Part shown: piece by piece, positions 51,400 through 64,000 of the stretch
Layout: every line of letters begins with the position of its first letter
Numbering within the stretch: position 1 is the first letter of the stretch
Source: Sipunculus nudus
Taxonomy: Eukaryota > Annelida > Sipuncula > Golfingiida > Sipunculidae
Direction: 5' to 3'
NCBI GenBank assembly: GCA_026874595.1
Contig: CM049306.1
Span: 96,527,642-96,591,641 of the forward strand
Length of the DNA stretch: 64,000 nucleotides
Position numbers and translations under genes: made by a program
The notes under the pieces: model-generated
Databases searched by the model: none
Seen by the model: the letters and a program-made list of their open reading frames with translations, nothing else
What the model was told of the DNA's origin: nothing

Positions 51400-54300
51400 G
51401 TGCTACTATGTACAAAATGATGAGGTTATTGTAGATAATAATTTTCATAGTTGCCAGGTGTAGTTAATTAATTCAGCTTTGTTTTATTTATGCATGGCTG
51501 TATGAAACCCTTGTTATTATTTACCACTGTAAGAGTTTAATATAGCTGGAACAGAGTACAAGTGACAGTAATAGACACAATTTTTAGGATAAATAGGCAT
51601 ATAAGTATCAAAGTTTGTTAAGAATAAAACATACTACTATAGCAGCTCTTGATTTTAACAGGGACATTTTGTTGAAGTTTTACTGTGCTTGTTTTTTGTG
51701 TGTTACTACTTATTTACCCTGATGGGTTGATCAGTGAAAATTTTTACTTTCTAGGAAGAAACAAGTTATCATATCTGCTTGTCCTGCATAAACACTAGAT
51801 ATTTAGCAAGATTTTACTTATACAAATATTGCATTTTACTCATTTTGCACTCATTTTTGTTGATATCAGTTGTATATAGAATTCATGTCATTTTACTGGG
51901 ATGTTGAGATCTGTTTGATCACAGTTAAGTTTCTGTTTCAGCTTTTCAGAAGTTGCCATTTTTTTGTTAACTATTAGTCATCAATGTTTAATTTAGATAA
52001 GGAATGCCATATATTTGAATTGATTTCATTTTACTTAAGTCAAATTTAATGTTTCATAGAATGCTGTCCAAAATGATTTTTTTTACTCTACTTAAATCTC
52101 AACAGCTTAAAATAGCAGTTCAAATCCAAATCAATGGAAAACAACATCTCTTACCTGCATGTTATAGGATCAGATCAGACATTACAGTTGATATTATTAT
52201 TCTAGGATAATATATTTATATATAATAGCCAAATATTCTAGGAATATGCATTTCCAGACACTGATTGTATAATATTGATCATGTTTCTTGAGTATTAATA
52301 ATGAACTCCAGGATAAATTGTTATGAATAAATATAAATATTTTGGATATTACATTTTACATTGGTTATTTTAATGAATATCTGGTTTGTTAATCGGTGAC
52401 CATGTGTCTGTATGATCACTTACATTGTTAATGACATGAGAAGTGTACAGTATTTATAACATTATCATTTGTTGTGTTTATGACTTGTTTGTAATAACTC
52501 ATCATGGAAAATTAATCACTGATTTATTTAGATGACACTGAACAGAAATGTAATAGATTGGTGCAATAGAGCTAGGCATCTCTGCAATACTGGACTGGAA
52601 TCCACATGCTTTTACCTTTAATTAGAGGCATGTACTGAATTCACTCAGGAGAAGTTTACAATTAGTTTATTAGAGAGGCATTATTATTTGTTTGCTACTC
52701 TCTTCATTAGTTTTCAGGCACTTCCTGTGAGAGGCATTATAACAACTGATTACCTGAACACGTTGGCTGGATAAATCTATTGTCTTAATAAAATTCATGA
52801 GTAAAGACCTATTAGCAAGTAACAAGTATCTGTGTTTTTAAACTGGTTGGAAAACAGCTGAGCCATGATGCACAAATTGTACCATTTGACCCAGATATAT
52901 TTTGCGAGGTCCCTATGAGATCTACTTGGTAACCTTACCTTAGGTCACAGTTGCAGGGCAAAAAGCATGCTTTTCAGCACCCTGAAATTCACTGTCCTTA
53001 GTATTCTCAGGTTCTGGAACAAGTATTTTGTGTTGGTTCATCAAATAAGAATAATATTCCTCACACCTATAGTTGGGAAGGATCGTTGAGCCAACCAGTT
53101 CTTCAGAAATGTCACTTTGACTAATTTTGTCAATTTTGAGGTTATAATGGCATATCTGCAGGTTATAATGACATATCAGTCTTGTGATCAACATTGATAC
53201 CAAATTTGGTAATCCTTGATGCATTGGTTCATGAGATAAAAGTAAGCAGGTTTTGCTTCATATCTGCAAATATGTGAAATCAAAATTTTGTGATCAGCAA
53301 AATTCAAAGCCCTTTGGAAGCATTTTCATTTTGAAGGTGAGTCCATTCAATAAAGTATTACTTGAATTACCCCTGCTCTAAGAAATCATTGGATTTGCCA
53401 AAGTATTCTTATATATTTACATATTTGAAGGAAAGTGTTTAAGACCATTTTGGTTACAGGGGGTTCGAAGTTCGACAAAGGTTGCACCACCTGCAGGTTT
53501 TAATCACATGCCATGCATGCGACGAAGTTGCCTGAATGTGAATATGTTTTAGAGAAATATTGCAAAAGGAAGCGGGACGGATGAACAGCTCGACTCAAGT
53601 GAACCATTTTAGTTGTTCCATATAATGAAGGGGTGGGGGACTAATAAAGCAGCAGCGAGTGAAAGCTGTAGAGCTTAATAAAAGCAACATACCGAGAGAA
53701 TGCTGTGGTGTCAGCCTTCCGTTGTTTCTGTTTGATTATTGAACCATGGGAGCTTTTTGTCATATGCCAATTTCCATGGCTACTGCTCTGACGCACGTGT
53801 GTGTTTTTTTTTTCAAGAACAAAACAGAAATAAAGTACCAACATTGTAATTTTCATGTCACGAACATATTTTATTTATACTAATGAATCTATAAATTCCT
53901 TGCGTCTTTTATCTTTGAAGTGCTGAAAGTTAACGTGTCAACCTACGTTCAGTTAAATTTTGCCCAAGATTATTTCTTGATAAAGGGAGCAATATAAGGA
54001 GCAATATTTTGCCTATTCTTTCACACTATCAGTTTGGTTTTGCTTTATACAAGTTTCCCAGCAAAACCATCCCAACACAAAGTGTCAGTACCTCGTATAC
54101 GGCTGTTTAACGCCTTGTTATGGCTCTTCGTATTTGTAAACATAGTCCACTTGTCTTTTTAACATAATAAGGCCGCGTGACAGGTGGTCCGATTGTGAGC
54201 CGCAACACGCGATGTTTCTGCCAGCGGGAATATGTTTTACATTTTTGGGACCAAGTCAGGGCATCTCATGATTGCCACGTTTTGTGGCACAGCGATGCAC

Positions 54301-56900
54301 ATAATCTCACGCACTGTGTTTATGTTGACACCTGTGATCGCATCCGGTCCACTGTTTTTAACACTTGTTTACAGGGGTAAGCAGGGAATATTGGTAGGTA
54401 CAAATATATTTTAAAGGAAAGAAGCTATTTTTCGTGTTATTTCAACATGCTTTATAGGTAATTAGGCCCCTTTTATGCGTGGGTCGCTCAGGCATTTACT
54501 TTACATTTGCTTGTACCCCCCTATTTGAAATAAGTGAAGACACCGTAAACTTTTCTTAATTTATTATTGGATTACCTGACAGCATTAATGCCATTATACA
54601 TTCGAAATGGTACATTTTAAAGAGTCTAGCAGGCAAATCGATTGGACATACACGTCTGTTCCAACTCGCCCCGAAAAGTATTTGCAAATTACCAATTCTT
54701 GCGTTTGGGCAGGTCTACGCGACTTTGTCGGGGATGGCGTTTCCATTAGCTGATTCCCCGCTTGATACACTAGCTTAGTTTCTTATAGATGGCGCTTCGC
54801 GAAATACCCTCGCGAAAATTCTCAAAGTATGTCATATTCCTCCGGAATTATGAGGAAATAATTTAATTGGCCCATATTAAGATACACTGGTATTATTCCG
54901 ACAATTCAAGACAAAAACAGACATTTCGGACGTGGCGTCACCAAGGATTTGCAACGATTTAGTATCACTGCCAATCATAAAGATTACCGTTTCCTGCACG
55001 AGGGTTATTTGCCATAGTTAGACAACCACATAAAATAACCAAAAACTTTCTTTAAAAAAATCAGGGGGTCTAGTCTGGGAGAATAAGCCAGGTACGACTA
55101 ACTTGCCGATCAGAGGTATAAGATATTGTTGATTTTTATTTCTTGGTCCTAAATGACAATTCCCATTATGCCACGTGAAAGCGGTGTCGATGTTGGTTTT
55201 GAAATATTAGAGAAAACACTAAATGATGTTATTAACTGCTTCATTATCAGAAGAACTGTTCTCTTCACTACAAGTATGTATTGGATGTAATCTGTGAGGG
55301 TATCGCTGTCCCAGGATCATAACTGTACCCGCCAAAACAAAGTTTTGCGGATACTATGTTTTTGACCGGGTTCCGCCGCCGCCGCCGCGTTCGTTTCCGG
55401 AATAGAAGACCACTAGACATATTTTTCCGAAACTTTACACGATTATCGGGTCACATGTGAACTGGTGCCAAAATATTTGGCGTTATCCTCTGACCTTTCT
55501 TCTCTCCAGTACGTCCATCAGTGCGTATGTTTTGACACATTAACCCACATATCTTCGGACTCGTTTGATCAATCAGGCTAAAAAATTTGCACAAAATGTA
55601 GCCTTTGGATAGCTTTCTAACATGCATAAAAAACTATGGCACCACCTGCAACCATTTTTGCACAGTCGTTCAAAGAAAAAGACCATTCAGGGCAACAGTT
55701 TGAAAAGCATTCAACTTCTATTAGTACCAAGTAAAACGTTGTCTCGGATATTTTTTAAAGATAAAAAAGCAGTTGACGAGAAATTTCGACCAGAGTGAGC
55801 GAGATTGAGAGCGAACAGGTCCGGCACAGAGTAAATAGCAATTTGCACATTATTATCGAACAGTCATTAAAAAAATGACAGTCCGCACTCTGCCAATTTT
55901 ATGAGTTTTACAAGAGCGTTCGATAAAGTGGACAGATTTTTAACCCTCCGGAAGAATGACATGTCAGGTCATTCATTGGAGTAGTATGACGAAAAGTTTG
56001 AAAAATATACAGGAATCGGTCGCTCATTATCCCCACTAGCGTTCAATCTAGTGCTTTACTGTAGTAGAACTACAATGGCTATAGTGGATATTAACAGAGA
56101 AGTTTTAAACCCCTATATTTTTAAAAAGCAACTTGGATAAAAACGTCACAGTTCCTACTAAGAAAACTCAAACTAACGTGGGGATAAACAAAGGCAGTGG
56201 ATCATGATCATTCCACATGGGACACATTGGTGATGGACAAATCCTTAGACCGAAGAGGACTAAGGGGGTGACTGATGGCCAGTTGATATCGAGTTTATTT
56301 TGTCATCATTAAATCCTGAAACCATATCAGAAAAATCAGAACTTGATGCAAGAAAGAGGGAAGAAATTCCGTAAGACGTAAGCACACAATACTGGAGGCG
56401 CCAGGTATGGGACTTGTCAATAGATACATCAATAGTGGGCCCCGGTCTTCTTTAAAAGGGAATCTTGTCAAAGACATACTGGTACTGTGATACCATAGTA
56501 TCTCAAGTGAGAGTTGATTGATTCTCCCTATGACCAACAATCTTGGACAGTTAAGGTAGGTGGCGCCTCCTATAGCCGTTTTGCTTTTCTTAACACACAG
56601 CTTCTTCAGATTCGTGCCATGGTCTTGATTTTTTAAAAAAAATTTTTTCTTTCTCTTCCTCTTTATGATGTCTCAGAATATTAATTTTATTTTTTAAAAA
56701 CCTTTCTGTCATCATCGACATCATTAAAAAGAAATCACAAGGTTACATTGCAGATCACAATATTTACAAATACAAATATACAAAATATGTAAGTTACAAA
56801 AACATTCACATCTTAACTACTTATGTATATGATTCCAGAAACCTCAAATTTAACCATGACTTATGTAGGTAACATGTCTGTCAGAAGTTATGAATTATAA
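51400..56900. other. Intergenic region downstream of ALDH1L2
   Basis: No gene supported. A short CCG trinucleotide run lies at about 55371-55388, and 53.5-55.9 kb is somewhat richer in CpG than the ALDH1L2 introns. The short ORFs here lack recognisable domains or splice-compatible exons. Confidence 0.4.
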
Positions 56901-57490
56901 TATAAGAGGCTATATAATCACGTGTTCTAGTGAAGTTTGACATAAATTAGGGTACATGGATAAAAAATATTTAGTTAAAGCCCTTTTTCCCAATAAGCGG
57001 GAGTATCGGTTTCCATTTTTCCTCATGTAAAACATATTTATTAGCTTTTTGTGCGACTTTACTTTCCAGGCACTCAATATTAATGAGTTTTTTTATGAAT
57101 AAGTTCAATGACGGAGGCACCAAGTTTAATCTATTAATAAAGACAATGAATTTGTACAACAACAAAATTAAATTTATAATGTTCTGGTGTTCAGCTTCAC
57201 CTACACCCATATACAATATTTTTGGGCTTAGAACTGGCATTGTTATTTTTCCCTTTTCAGCCCAACACTTTATTCTTAAATAAAACGTGACTGATATATG
57301 ACACTCACAGAATAAGTGATGAACAGATTCATTGGAAATAAAACAATAAGAACACCTCTTTGTATTAACGATGTTCCATGTATATAGATTCACATTTACT
57401 GCAAGTATATTATGTAGAAATTTGAAGTGAAACTGTCTGAGGTACATGTCTAAGGTTGTCCTGTAAACAAGAGCAACGGCCTGTTGCAAA

Positions 57491-59530
57491 TTAAAAAAAA
57501 TCGTATTTGTTTAGCAGTTTTTCTCCATTTGTAGGTACTGAAACTATCTTCGTTAAAATTCTGTCGTATATACTCCTGAATGAAACGTTCTTCAAATCTA
57601 AAATAACATCTTTGAAAGCAATTACATTACGCTCTTGTACTAACATATCCCTAGATGTTATACCTTGGTCATCAATCATATTCACCCATTTTTTGGGGAT
57701 AGCTTTTCGCAATGCCATCCAGTGTATGTAAAGGTTACTATAATTTCTACGGTCCTTCGACATGATTTCACTTAATTTCCTTTTTTCACCACTTGAATTA
57801 TACAAATCATATATATATTTTATACCAAGTTCATCAAAATATCGAAAGTAAACCGTATGGCCTCCAATCTTAATATATTTATTATTCCAGAGTTGTTGTG
57901 ATAAAACAGTTTTAACCAGAACAGGTTTTCCTGAGGTAAAGGACTGCCATATGTGAAAACTGCGCCTATAAAAATCCGGTAGTCCTCCTCTGAATACTAC
58001 AGGGTCAGTATTACTACCAATATTTCTTATGCCACCAAACGATTTTAAATAAAAGTTAGTTATTACAGAGTATTTTTCGGGATTCTCAGAAATGATTTTC
58101 TTAATCCACATTAATCTTTGTGTTTCTATGGTCGTTTCAAGATCAGGCATCCTGATACCCCCATTATCATAACCACTAATCATGACATTATATTTTATTT
58201 TTGGTTTTCTCCCGTTCCATATAAAGTCTGTCATCACGTCTTTTACTGATTTGATGAATTCTTTCGGTGGTTCTAAAACATTGGTTATATAAGTAAGTTT
58301 TGAAATTCCTAAAGACTTTAAAATCGTATTTCTACCAAATATAGTCAAGGAACGTTGTTTCCATATGTTTAGAAGTGTTCTCATTTTTCCAAGCACTCTA
58401 TTGAAATTTAACATGTTCGATAAATTCTTGTCATTAGTATACCATAATCCAAGGATTTTCAGTGCATCTGTTGTCAAGTCAACCCATTTGAAACCGTCTA
58501 AGGTTTCATTAATAACATACTTTGCCATCCATGCGGCTTCACATTTATCCTGATTCACTTGGACTGATGATAATCTCGTGAATTTCTTCAAAACAGTACA
58601 TAAAACATTCATGGAATTTATGTCTTTTAGAAAATACGTGGTATCATCCGCAAATATACATTGTTTTATTTCATTCCCGTTAATAGTAATTCCTTTTATA
58701 TCAACAGATTGGCGTACCATTATTGCCAATATTTCAATAGCTAATACAAACAGGTACGGCGCTAGAGGATCCCCTTGTCTAGTCCCCTTTGCCACTTTTA
58801 TGTAACCTGTTGTATAACCGTTATTTATAATACAGCTTTGAATATCTGTGTGGAGGAGTTTGACCCATCCGATAAAACTTTCTCCAAAGCCAAACTTTTC
58901 TAACACACTGAACAAATAATTATGACCAATCGAATCAAATGCAGCTGCAAAATCCACTGCGAACAGTATATGTGGCTTATTTTCTTGGATACAGTAGTTA
59001 ACAATATCACTAATTATTCTATTTGTTTCATTTATATTCCGACCGGGCACAAAGGCTGTCTGATCCGTATTTATTATATTAGGGAGAACTGCTCTGATAC
59101 GGTTCGCCATAACTTTACTTATTATTTTACAGTCTACATTGACCAAACTGATAGGTCTCCAAGATGATAGTAAGCGATTATCTTTACCTGTCTTTTCAAT
59201 TAAGGTCACAACTGCTTGCCTTTGACAAGGAGTGAGTTTCCCTTCCTTAAAACATTTATTTAAGCATAGAACTAAATCACTACCGATCAAATCAAAGAAT
59301 TTCAAGTAGAACTCTTTCGGTAGTCCATCGTTTCCAGGAGATTTACTATTTTTCATTTGCTTGAGCACATGTAAAATCTCGTTTTGCGAGATAGGACCCT
59401 CGCAGCTGGCTGCCTCATCTGGAGTTAATTTTGGGATGTTCATACTTGATAACAATTCATGACACTCTTCCTTAGATAGACAGTTATTACTCTTATATTT
59501 ATTTTCATAAAACCTTCTTAGTTCAGCCAA
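57491..59530 (-). pseudogene. LINE reverse transcriptase segment (longest open part)
   Basis: 679 open codons covering RT palm and thumb: catalytic Asp in VDFAAAFDS, GTRQGDPLAPY and FADD, then the KILGLWY and ISKLTYI segments typical of L1-group elements. It has no real ATG at its upstream border. It is the continuation of the same frame after the stop at 59534-59536. Confidence 0.88.
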
Positions 59531-59967
59531 TATTTATTTTTGGTCACTGATCTCTTTCTCGTTACATAACAATTTTCGTATTGTGGATTTAGTTTTATTT
59601 CTTTTCTCCAAGTTTAAAAAATATTTCGTGTTACGTTCTCCGTGTTCAAACCAATTAACTCTGGATCTTATTATATGACCATCTGTTATTCTATCGTAGT
59701 AGGACTCAAGTTCCCGTTGGATTATTTCACATTCATGCAAGGAAGATACACTTTGAGCTTCCGTCAATCGTTTTTCCAGTATGTGTAATTTCTGTTTTTC
59801 TTTCTGGCGTTTCCTTTTAGAGAAACAGATAGAAAATTCTCTAATTTTAGATTTAAGATATTCCCACCATTTTGTAATGTTTTCAATGTTTTCATATTCT
59901 TTTTTCCATCTTTTGATATTCTGTCGTTATTCTAATACATAATCTGTATCGTCAAGTAGCGATACAT

Positions 59968-60738
59968 TTAACTTCCAGTGGGACGGACCATGTTTAACCA
60001 TATGGGACGGGAAAAATTACATTTAACAGCGCAGTGATCAGTTGATATTGATGAAAGAATATCCACTTGGTTTACTTGACTGTTTAAATCGCTTGATATT
60101 AAGATATAATCGAGCCTCCTTTTCATACTGGGACTCATACTACTCCAAGTAAACTTCTCCTTTGTCGGATTCCTTACCCTCCAAATGTCTATTACACCAT
60201 ACATCTGCATAATATTGTTCATGGTTTGAATAGACTTAACCTTCGGGTGATAATTTCCACCTTCTGTATCAGATCGAGTGAAACAAAAATTGAAATCTCC
60301 GCCCCAGATTATTTTAATATCATTACCCAGATCAAAATTCGTAATTTTTTTAGAAATGCCATTTAAATATGCAACTTGACCATTTTCAGTGTTTGGTGCA
60401 TACGTATTTATAAATAAGAATTGTTGACCAATTAAATTCGCTCTCAAGAAGAGACTTCGTCCCTCCTGATCATTCTCCACAATAATATCCGTACAGTCTA
60501 AGTATTTACCGACGAGTATGGCAACTCCTTAAGACTGGTTTGTACCATGAGAATAATAACTAACTCCCTGCCATTCCTTTATCCACGAATATTCATCACT
60601 TTTTAAACTGTGGACTTCTTGTAAAAAAATAATACTATTATCTCCACCATGATCAAGTAGCCATTGGAGTATCTTCCTCCTTTTCCTGTACCCTCGCAAC
60701 CCTCTTACATTTAGGGTAATAACTGAGAAACCAGACAT
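59968..60738 (-). pseudogene. LINE APE-type endonuclease segment
   Basis: Two same-frame pieces separated by a stop near 60529-60531. Conserved features seen: N in TLNVRG, E in FLQEVHS, GGDFNF, and the terminal SxDH (STDHCAV). The motif set shows an APE-like nuclease. Confidence 0.8.
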
Positions 60739-61316
60739 AAATAATTACTGATGAAGATAAAGTAACCCCTCTGCATATCTGCTTTGTCTTTATGTTCTCT
60801 TAATAAGATTGAACTATTTTTTGCATTTAACTCCTGTGACAGGCATTTTGTCCTTACACTATAAATAACCATGTTTTGTGATATTAATGAATGCATAAGT
60901 AGTATGATTGCAGTGGTGAACACAATTAATAGCAGAATTGTTAGTGTAACCATGAAAAGACACTTGGCGATAATCGAGGTAACTCCCAAAAAAGTCCAAA
61001 CAGGACAGAATTCCGGAATCTTATTCGGAATTCAAATAAGATGTCTAATCTTAAAGATAGATAAAAAATTTGGGGCACGAAATGGTTGACTGGCTCCGAT
61101 GTTAATTATAAGGTATGAAGAGTAGTTCTTCTTTATATTGGCTATTGGATTTTATTGTTAATACAGAATATTTTAAAAAGAATGTTAATTAGATGTATAT
61201 AATCCATTTATTATTTTATGATATTCAGCACACATATAACAATCTTAAACTCTCATATCAACAACAATAACATGATTTACAATGGTTATTTCAAATCCAG
61301 TATGAATGTACCTGCT

Positions 61317-61661
61317 TTAAACAGGGCAGGCTGCTTTGGATTTCAGAGTACTAACAATCGGCGTGGAGGCCATCTGTGGGAGATTACAGATGGCCTCACT
61401 GTACGTTGCCGGGGGGTCTTGTTCCAGGTGTTCAGTCCATGCCTGTAGTTTGCGCGGGCTCGTGAAACGGTGCGTCTTGGATGCCTGGTCCCTTATGAAC
61501 AAAACTCCGTCGATGGTCCAGCAGTCTTTAACGAGATTGTCACGCTTGAGGCGTAATCCTGACTGCAACATGCCTAATCGTGTTCGCGTTCGCCATGGTC
61601 TTGATGTTGAGTTGCTGTATGTTCTTTTGGTTCTTGGCGGCTGGCTTTTGCAGTTGGGCAC
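61317..61661 (-). pseudogene. LINE ORF1 / FP-type domain fragment
   Basis: Contains DCWTIDGVLFIRDQASKTHR, resembling the C-terminal part of the FP-type zinc-binding ORF1 proteins found with many invertebrate LINEs. It is same-strand and about 580 bp upstream of the LINE endonuclease start. It is probably the ORF1 remnant of the same element or an adjacent one. Confidence 0.45.
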
Positions 61662-63860
61662 GCTTGAAATACCACCTATAACATATTTTCTTTTTTTTTT
61701 AACTTTTTGGAAATAGCCTTACGGATTATGCTGAATTTTTATGCATATTCATCATGTCCATGAGTATCCATTCATGTTTGTGTGAACATGAAAAACAATA
61801 TTACCGGACTAACTCAAATGGTATACGCAAAACACTGAGTTATCAAAGTATAATAGATGATACATGTATGAACATTTCGATGTTGAAAAAATTGTACCCG
61901 TATTTTTTTTAGTATCCAGTGATTCCGGTGGGACATGCGGGTGCGTGACTATTGTTATGTAGAAGATTGTTTGTTGCTTTCAGCCATGGTTTCGCATAAT
62001 TCACACTCCCTTGACAACCGGATCAAAGTAATTTACCATTCTGTCATTTTTACGCAGCATAGCAGTGTCCTCGTGCCATTTGTGCTAGTCAGTTTAATGC
62101 ATGGCTTAAATTTATGCCACCTCTATGTTATTAAATTGTGCATGGTTCCATAAACAGTGTTGTCGAAGTTTCATGTGCAATTTTTTTACTTGGTGTGCGA
62201 CCGAAACATAAATTATGCAAAATTATTACTAGAGGCTTACCTCCGCTCATTAATCGTATGTCCATGCACCATGAACACTGGTGCTCCATACCACACTATA
62301 TATGCTGTTTTGAGCAAATTAACCGTACAGAGTAGTTTATTGTAATAATGTACCGCAGAATGTTGTTGCTAAAAGTAAAATGCTATGAATGAATGTTTAT
62401 CCATTCTTCAGCTGAGCAATGTTTCGAGCTGTATTAAAGACTACGTATACTTATAAACTGTTCTATCATTTGCGGTAGTCGTAAAAATGCAATTAGTGCC
62501 ATCTTCAAAATACAATGCTGGGCTTAACCCCAAATTCGTCAATCATTCATTTTAAGGTCGGAGAACTTTCACACGCACGCACACACACAGGGGATGAGAT
62601 CGAATTAATGCTTTTGGTTCCGTGTTGATTACTGATCACAGGTTATAATTATGACAATTCTCATTATTTTCCTCTTTTTTCATGAAAGGTCTTAAAGAAA
62701 TTGACATTTTAAGTGTTTCTTCCAGCAGTGTAAAGTTTCTCAAACTTTCTTTACTTTGCAGGGTATCATTATCGGCAGAAAAATACTTTATTTGATTTAT
62801 CATATAAAATCTCTATGTTAAGTAGTTGTATAAAGAAGAGGATCACCCAACTTTTCTTAAGGTGATGTGGAAAAGGTTTCCTTGGTCACGGACTAAACTA
62901 TCAATAAAATTTCTGATTCCTGATAAAAATTTCGCCGAACCTGGGGGAGGGTGTGTGGCTTGGGTACAGTTATCGTTTCGTATGACAGTATTTATACATC
63001 ATACATGGACAGGCCGATACATGGATAGGAATTCGAAGAAACACAGGACTGTGGTAATTTTAATACACGAAAACAAGGTTTTTCCTTCTCCCCAGCCACT
63101 GTCCGGCCCAGCGAGCAGCCGGTCAACCATGAAATATTTAATATATATATTTTACCTTCATGGGTCCACTGTTTACCGTTTTATTACCAAGAGCACAAAA
63201 AGGACACACGAATTATGTTATCCCGGAGCCTAATTAAGTTTGACAGTAGTGCATGGGTACACGATCGGATTCAAATGTGTTTTCAGTTGAGTAAATCAAA
63301 TGAATCACTGCAACCACACGACACAGAATGCGCATGTAGTCATGCACCCCTCTTATATTTCCTTTCTTAGTTAAGTCCAGGAAATCATGTTAAAGTTCGA
63401 TATAATTTTAAAATTTTAGCCTACATTAAACTCAATTTCTGATTTCTGCATAAATGGTCCTGCAATTCACAAAGAATGTTGATGTTTCTCTGGGTGTTTC
63501 CATCTTGCCCCTTAATTTGTATAATTAAATACTAGAAACCGTAAGAAAACAAGATGAAGTTAAATACAGTAACCTTGCCAAAACTGATTTACGCAAACCG
63601 GTTTATTCTAATAAACACGCGCGAGTCATGTCATCTGCAAAACTGAACAGGGTAATAAATTCAATAAAGTGAAATATCAATTAATGGAGCATTTTGTCTA
63701 ACTTCAATTTTATTCTGTGGTGTTTAAAATATTTGAACTCTCATTTACGTTTGTGTATTTTTTCACAATTGAAAAAAAAAGGTGATTAGACGGTTGACAT
63801 GTTCTCATTCCTGATATTCAACTCCCTGTGTTATCATAACAAGCGAAACATATATTCAGC
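61662..63860. other. Right-hand intergenic stretch
   Basis: AT-rich, with no coding exon recognised on either strand. There is a short CACACACA run near 62577. The 135-codon open stretch at 62826-63233 has no visible family motif. Confidence 0.35.
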
Positions 63861-63869
63861 TGTTACTCT

Positions 63870-64000
63870 GCTGTGGTGAGGGGCCTTTATCTTCAGGACC
63901 TCTGTGTAGTGAGGGACCTTCATCCTCAGTACCTCTGTGTAGTGAGGGACCTTCATCCTCAGGACCTCTGTGTAGTGAGGGACCTTCATCCTCAGTACCT
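63870..64000. repeat. 33-bp tandem array running off the right edge
   Basis: About four units spaced exactly 33 bp: TCTGTGTAGTGAGGGACCTT followed by CATCCTCAGTACC or CATCCTCAGGACC. The first unit near 63870 is diverged (GGGGCCTTTATCTTCAGGAC). The array continues beyond the window. Confidence 0.85.

Larger units (their letters stand above)
56971..60738 (-). mobile_element. Decayed L1/Tx1-like LINE pol (endonuclease plus reverse transcriptase)
   Basis: Minus-strand element. Endonuclease: 60738-60529 (VITLNVRGLRGYRKR, FLQEVHS) continues in the same frame after a stop into 60480-59968 (NTYAPN, WGGDFN, RLDYIL, STDHCAVKCNF). A linker piece is at 59767-59534. Reverse transcriptase is at 59530-57491 (SWRPISLVNVDCKIISKV, FAVDFAAAFDS, GTRQGDPLAPYLFVLAIE, IFADDTTYFL), and a C-terminal Cys/His segment (CSYCF...HHLFCECH) at 57489-56971. 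GTRQGDPL and FADD place it in the L1/Tx1 group. Breaks: in-frame stops at about 60529 and 59534, and frame changes near 59990 and near the A-run at 57490. Confidence 0.88.

Noticed and set aside
57083-59167. Plus-strand ORFs over the LINE
   Set aside because: Shadows of the minus-strand reverse transcriptase frame.
62826-63233. 135-codon plus-strand open stretch
   Set aside because: No recognised motif, no clear start context and no neighbouring exons. Length is possible by chance in this amount of sequence.

Overview
The window looks like AT-rich nuclear DNA of an invertebrate animal. Introns with GT-AG borders, an animal mitochondrial folate enzyme, tRNA-derived SINEs, non-LTR and LTR retrotransposons, MITEs and long satellites all point that way. 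A lophotrochozoan such as a mollusc is my best guess, but the sequence alone does not prove it.

Two host genes start divergently near 5 kb. On the minus strand, the first two coding exons (4796-4532 and 3982-3747) of a PM20D1-like M20 peptidase / N-acyl-amino-acid enzyme lie at the left. On the plus strand, one very long gene (5478-51187) is complete. It is the mitochondrial 10-formyltetrahydrofolate dehydrogenase ALDH1L2. I could place 25 coding exons with matching phases, giving 2,760 nt and 919 residues. The exons encode a mitochondrial leader, a formyltransferase-like hydrolase, an acyl-carrier-like domain with its phosphopantetheine serine, and an aldehyde dehydrogenase domain with its Asn, Lys, Glu and Cys residues.

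Layout: 1-1900 is a degenerate non-LTR retrotransposon running off the left edge. 2440-3140 holds a small tandem repeat and a tRNA-like SINE. 3747-4796 is the PM20D1-like gene start. 4797-5477 is a shared promoter region with CACGTG boxes. 5478-51187 is ALDH1L2. Its 15-kb first intron holds MITEs and a degenerate ~60-bp array. Intron 2 holds a ~50-bp array and a three-level nest of transposons. Intron 9 is almost entirely a 7-kb, 29-bp satellite, and intron 22 consists of 61-bp and 30-bp arrays. 51.2-56.9 kb is intergenic. 56.97-60.74 kb is a decayed L1/Tx1-like LINE on the minus strand, with an ORF1-like fragment at 61.3-61.7 kb. A 33-bp array begins at about 63.87 kb and runs off the right edge.

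Three observations stand out. (1) Many ALDH1L2 introns contain tandem copies of their own splice junctions (donor or acceptor plus adjoining exon bases), from two-copy remnants up to the 7-kb satellite. (2) The intact Ty3-like element in intron 2 has no tRNA-type primer-binding site. Instead its leader next to the LTR is perfectly complementary over 15 nt to a segment inside the LTR, as expected for Tf1-like self-priming. (3) That element sits inside one of three tandem LTRs of a miniature non-coding LTR retrotransposon whose LTRs carry tRNA-like A and B boxes and whose primer site matches tRNA-Pro.
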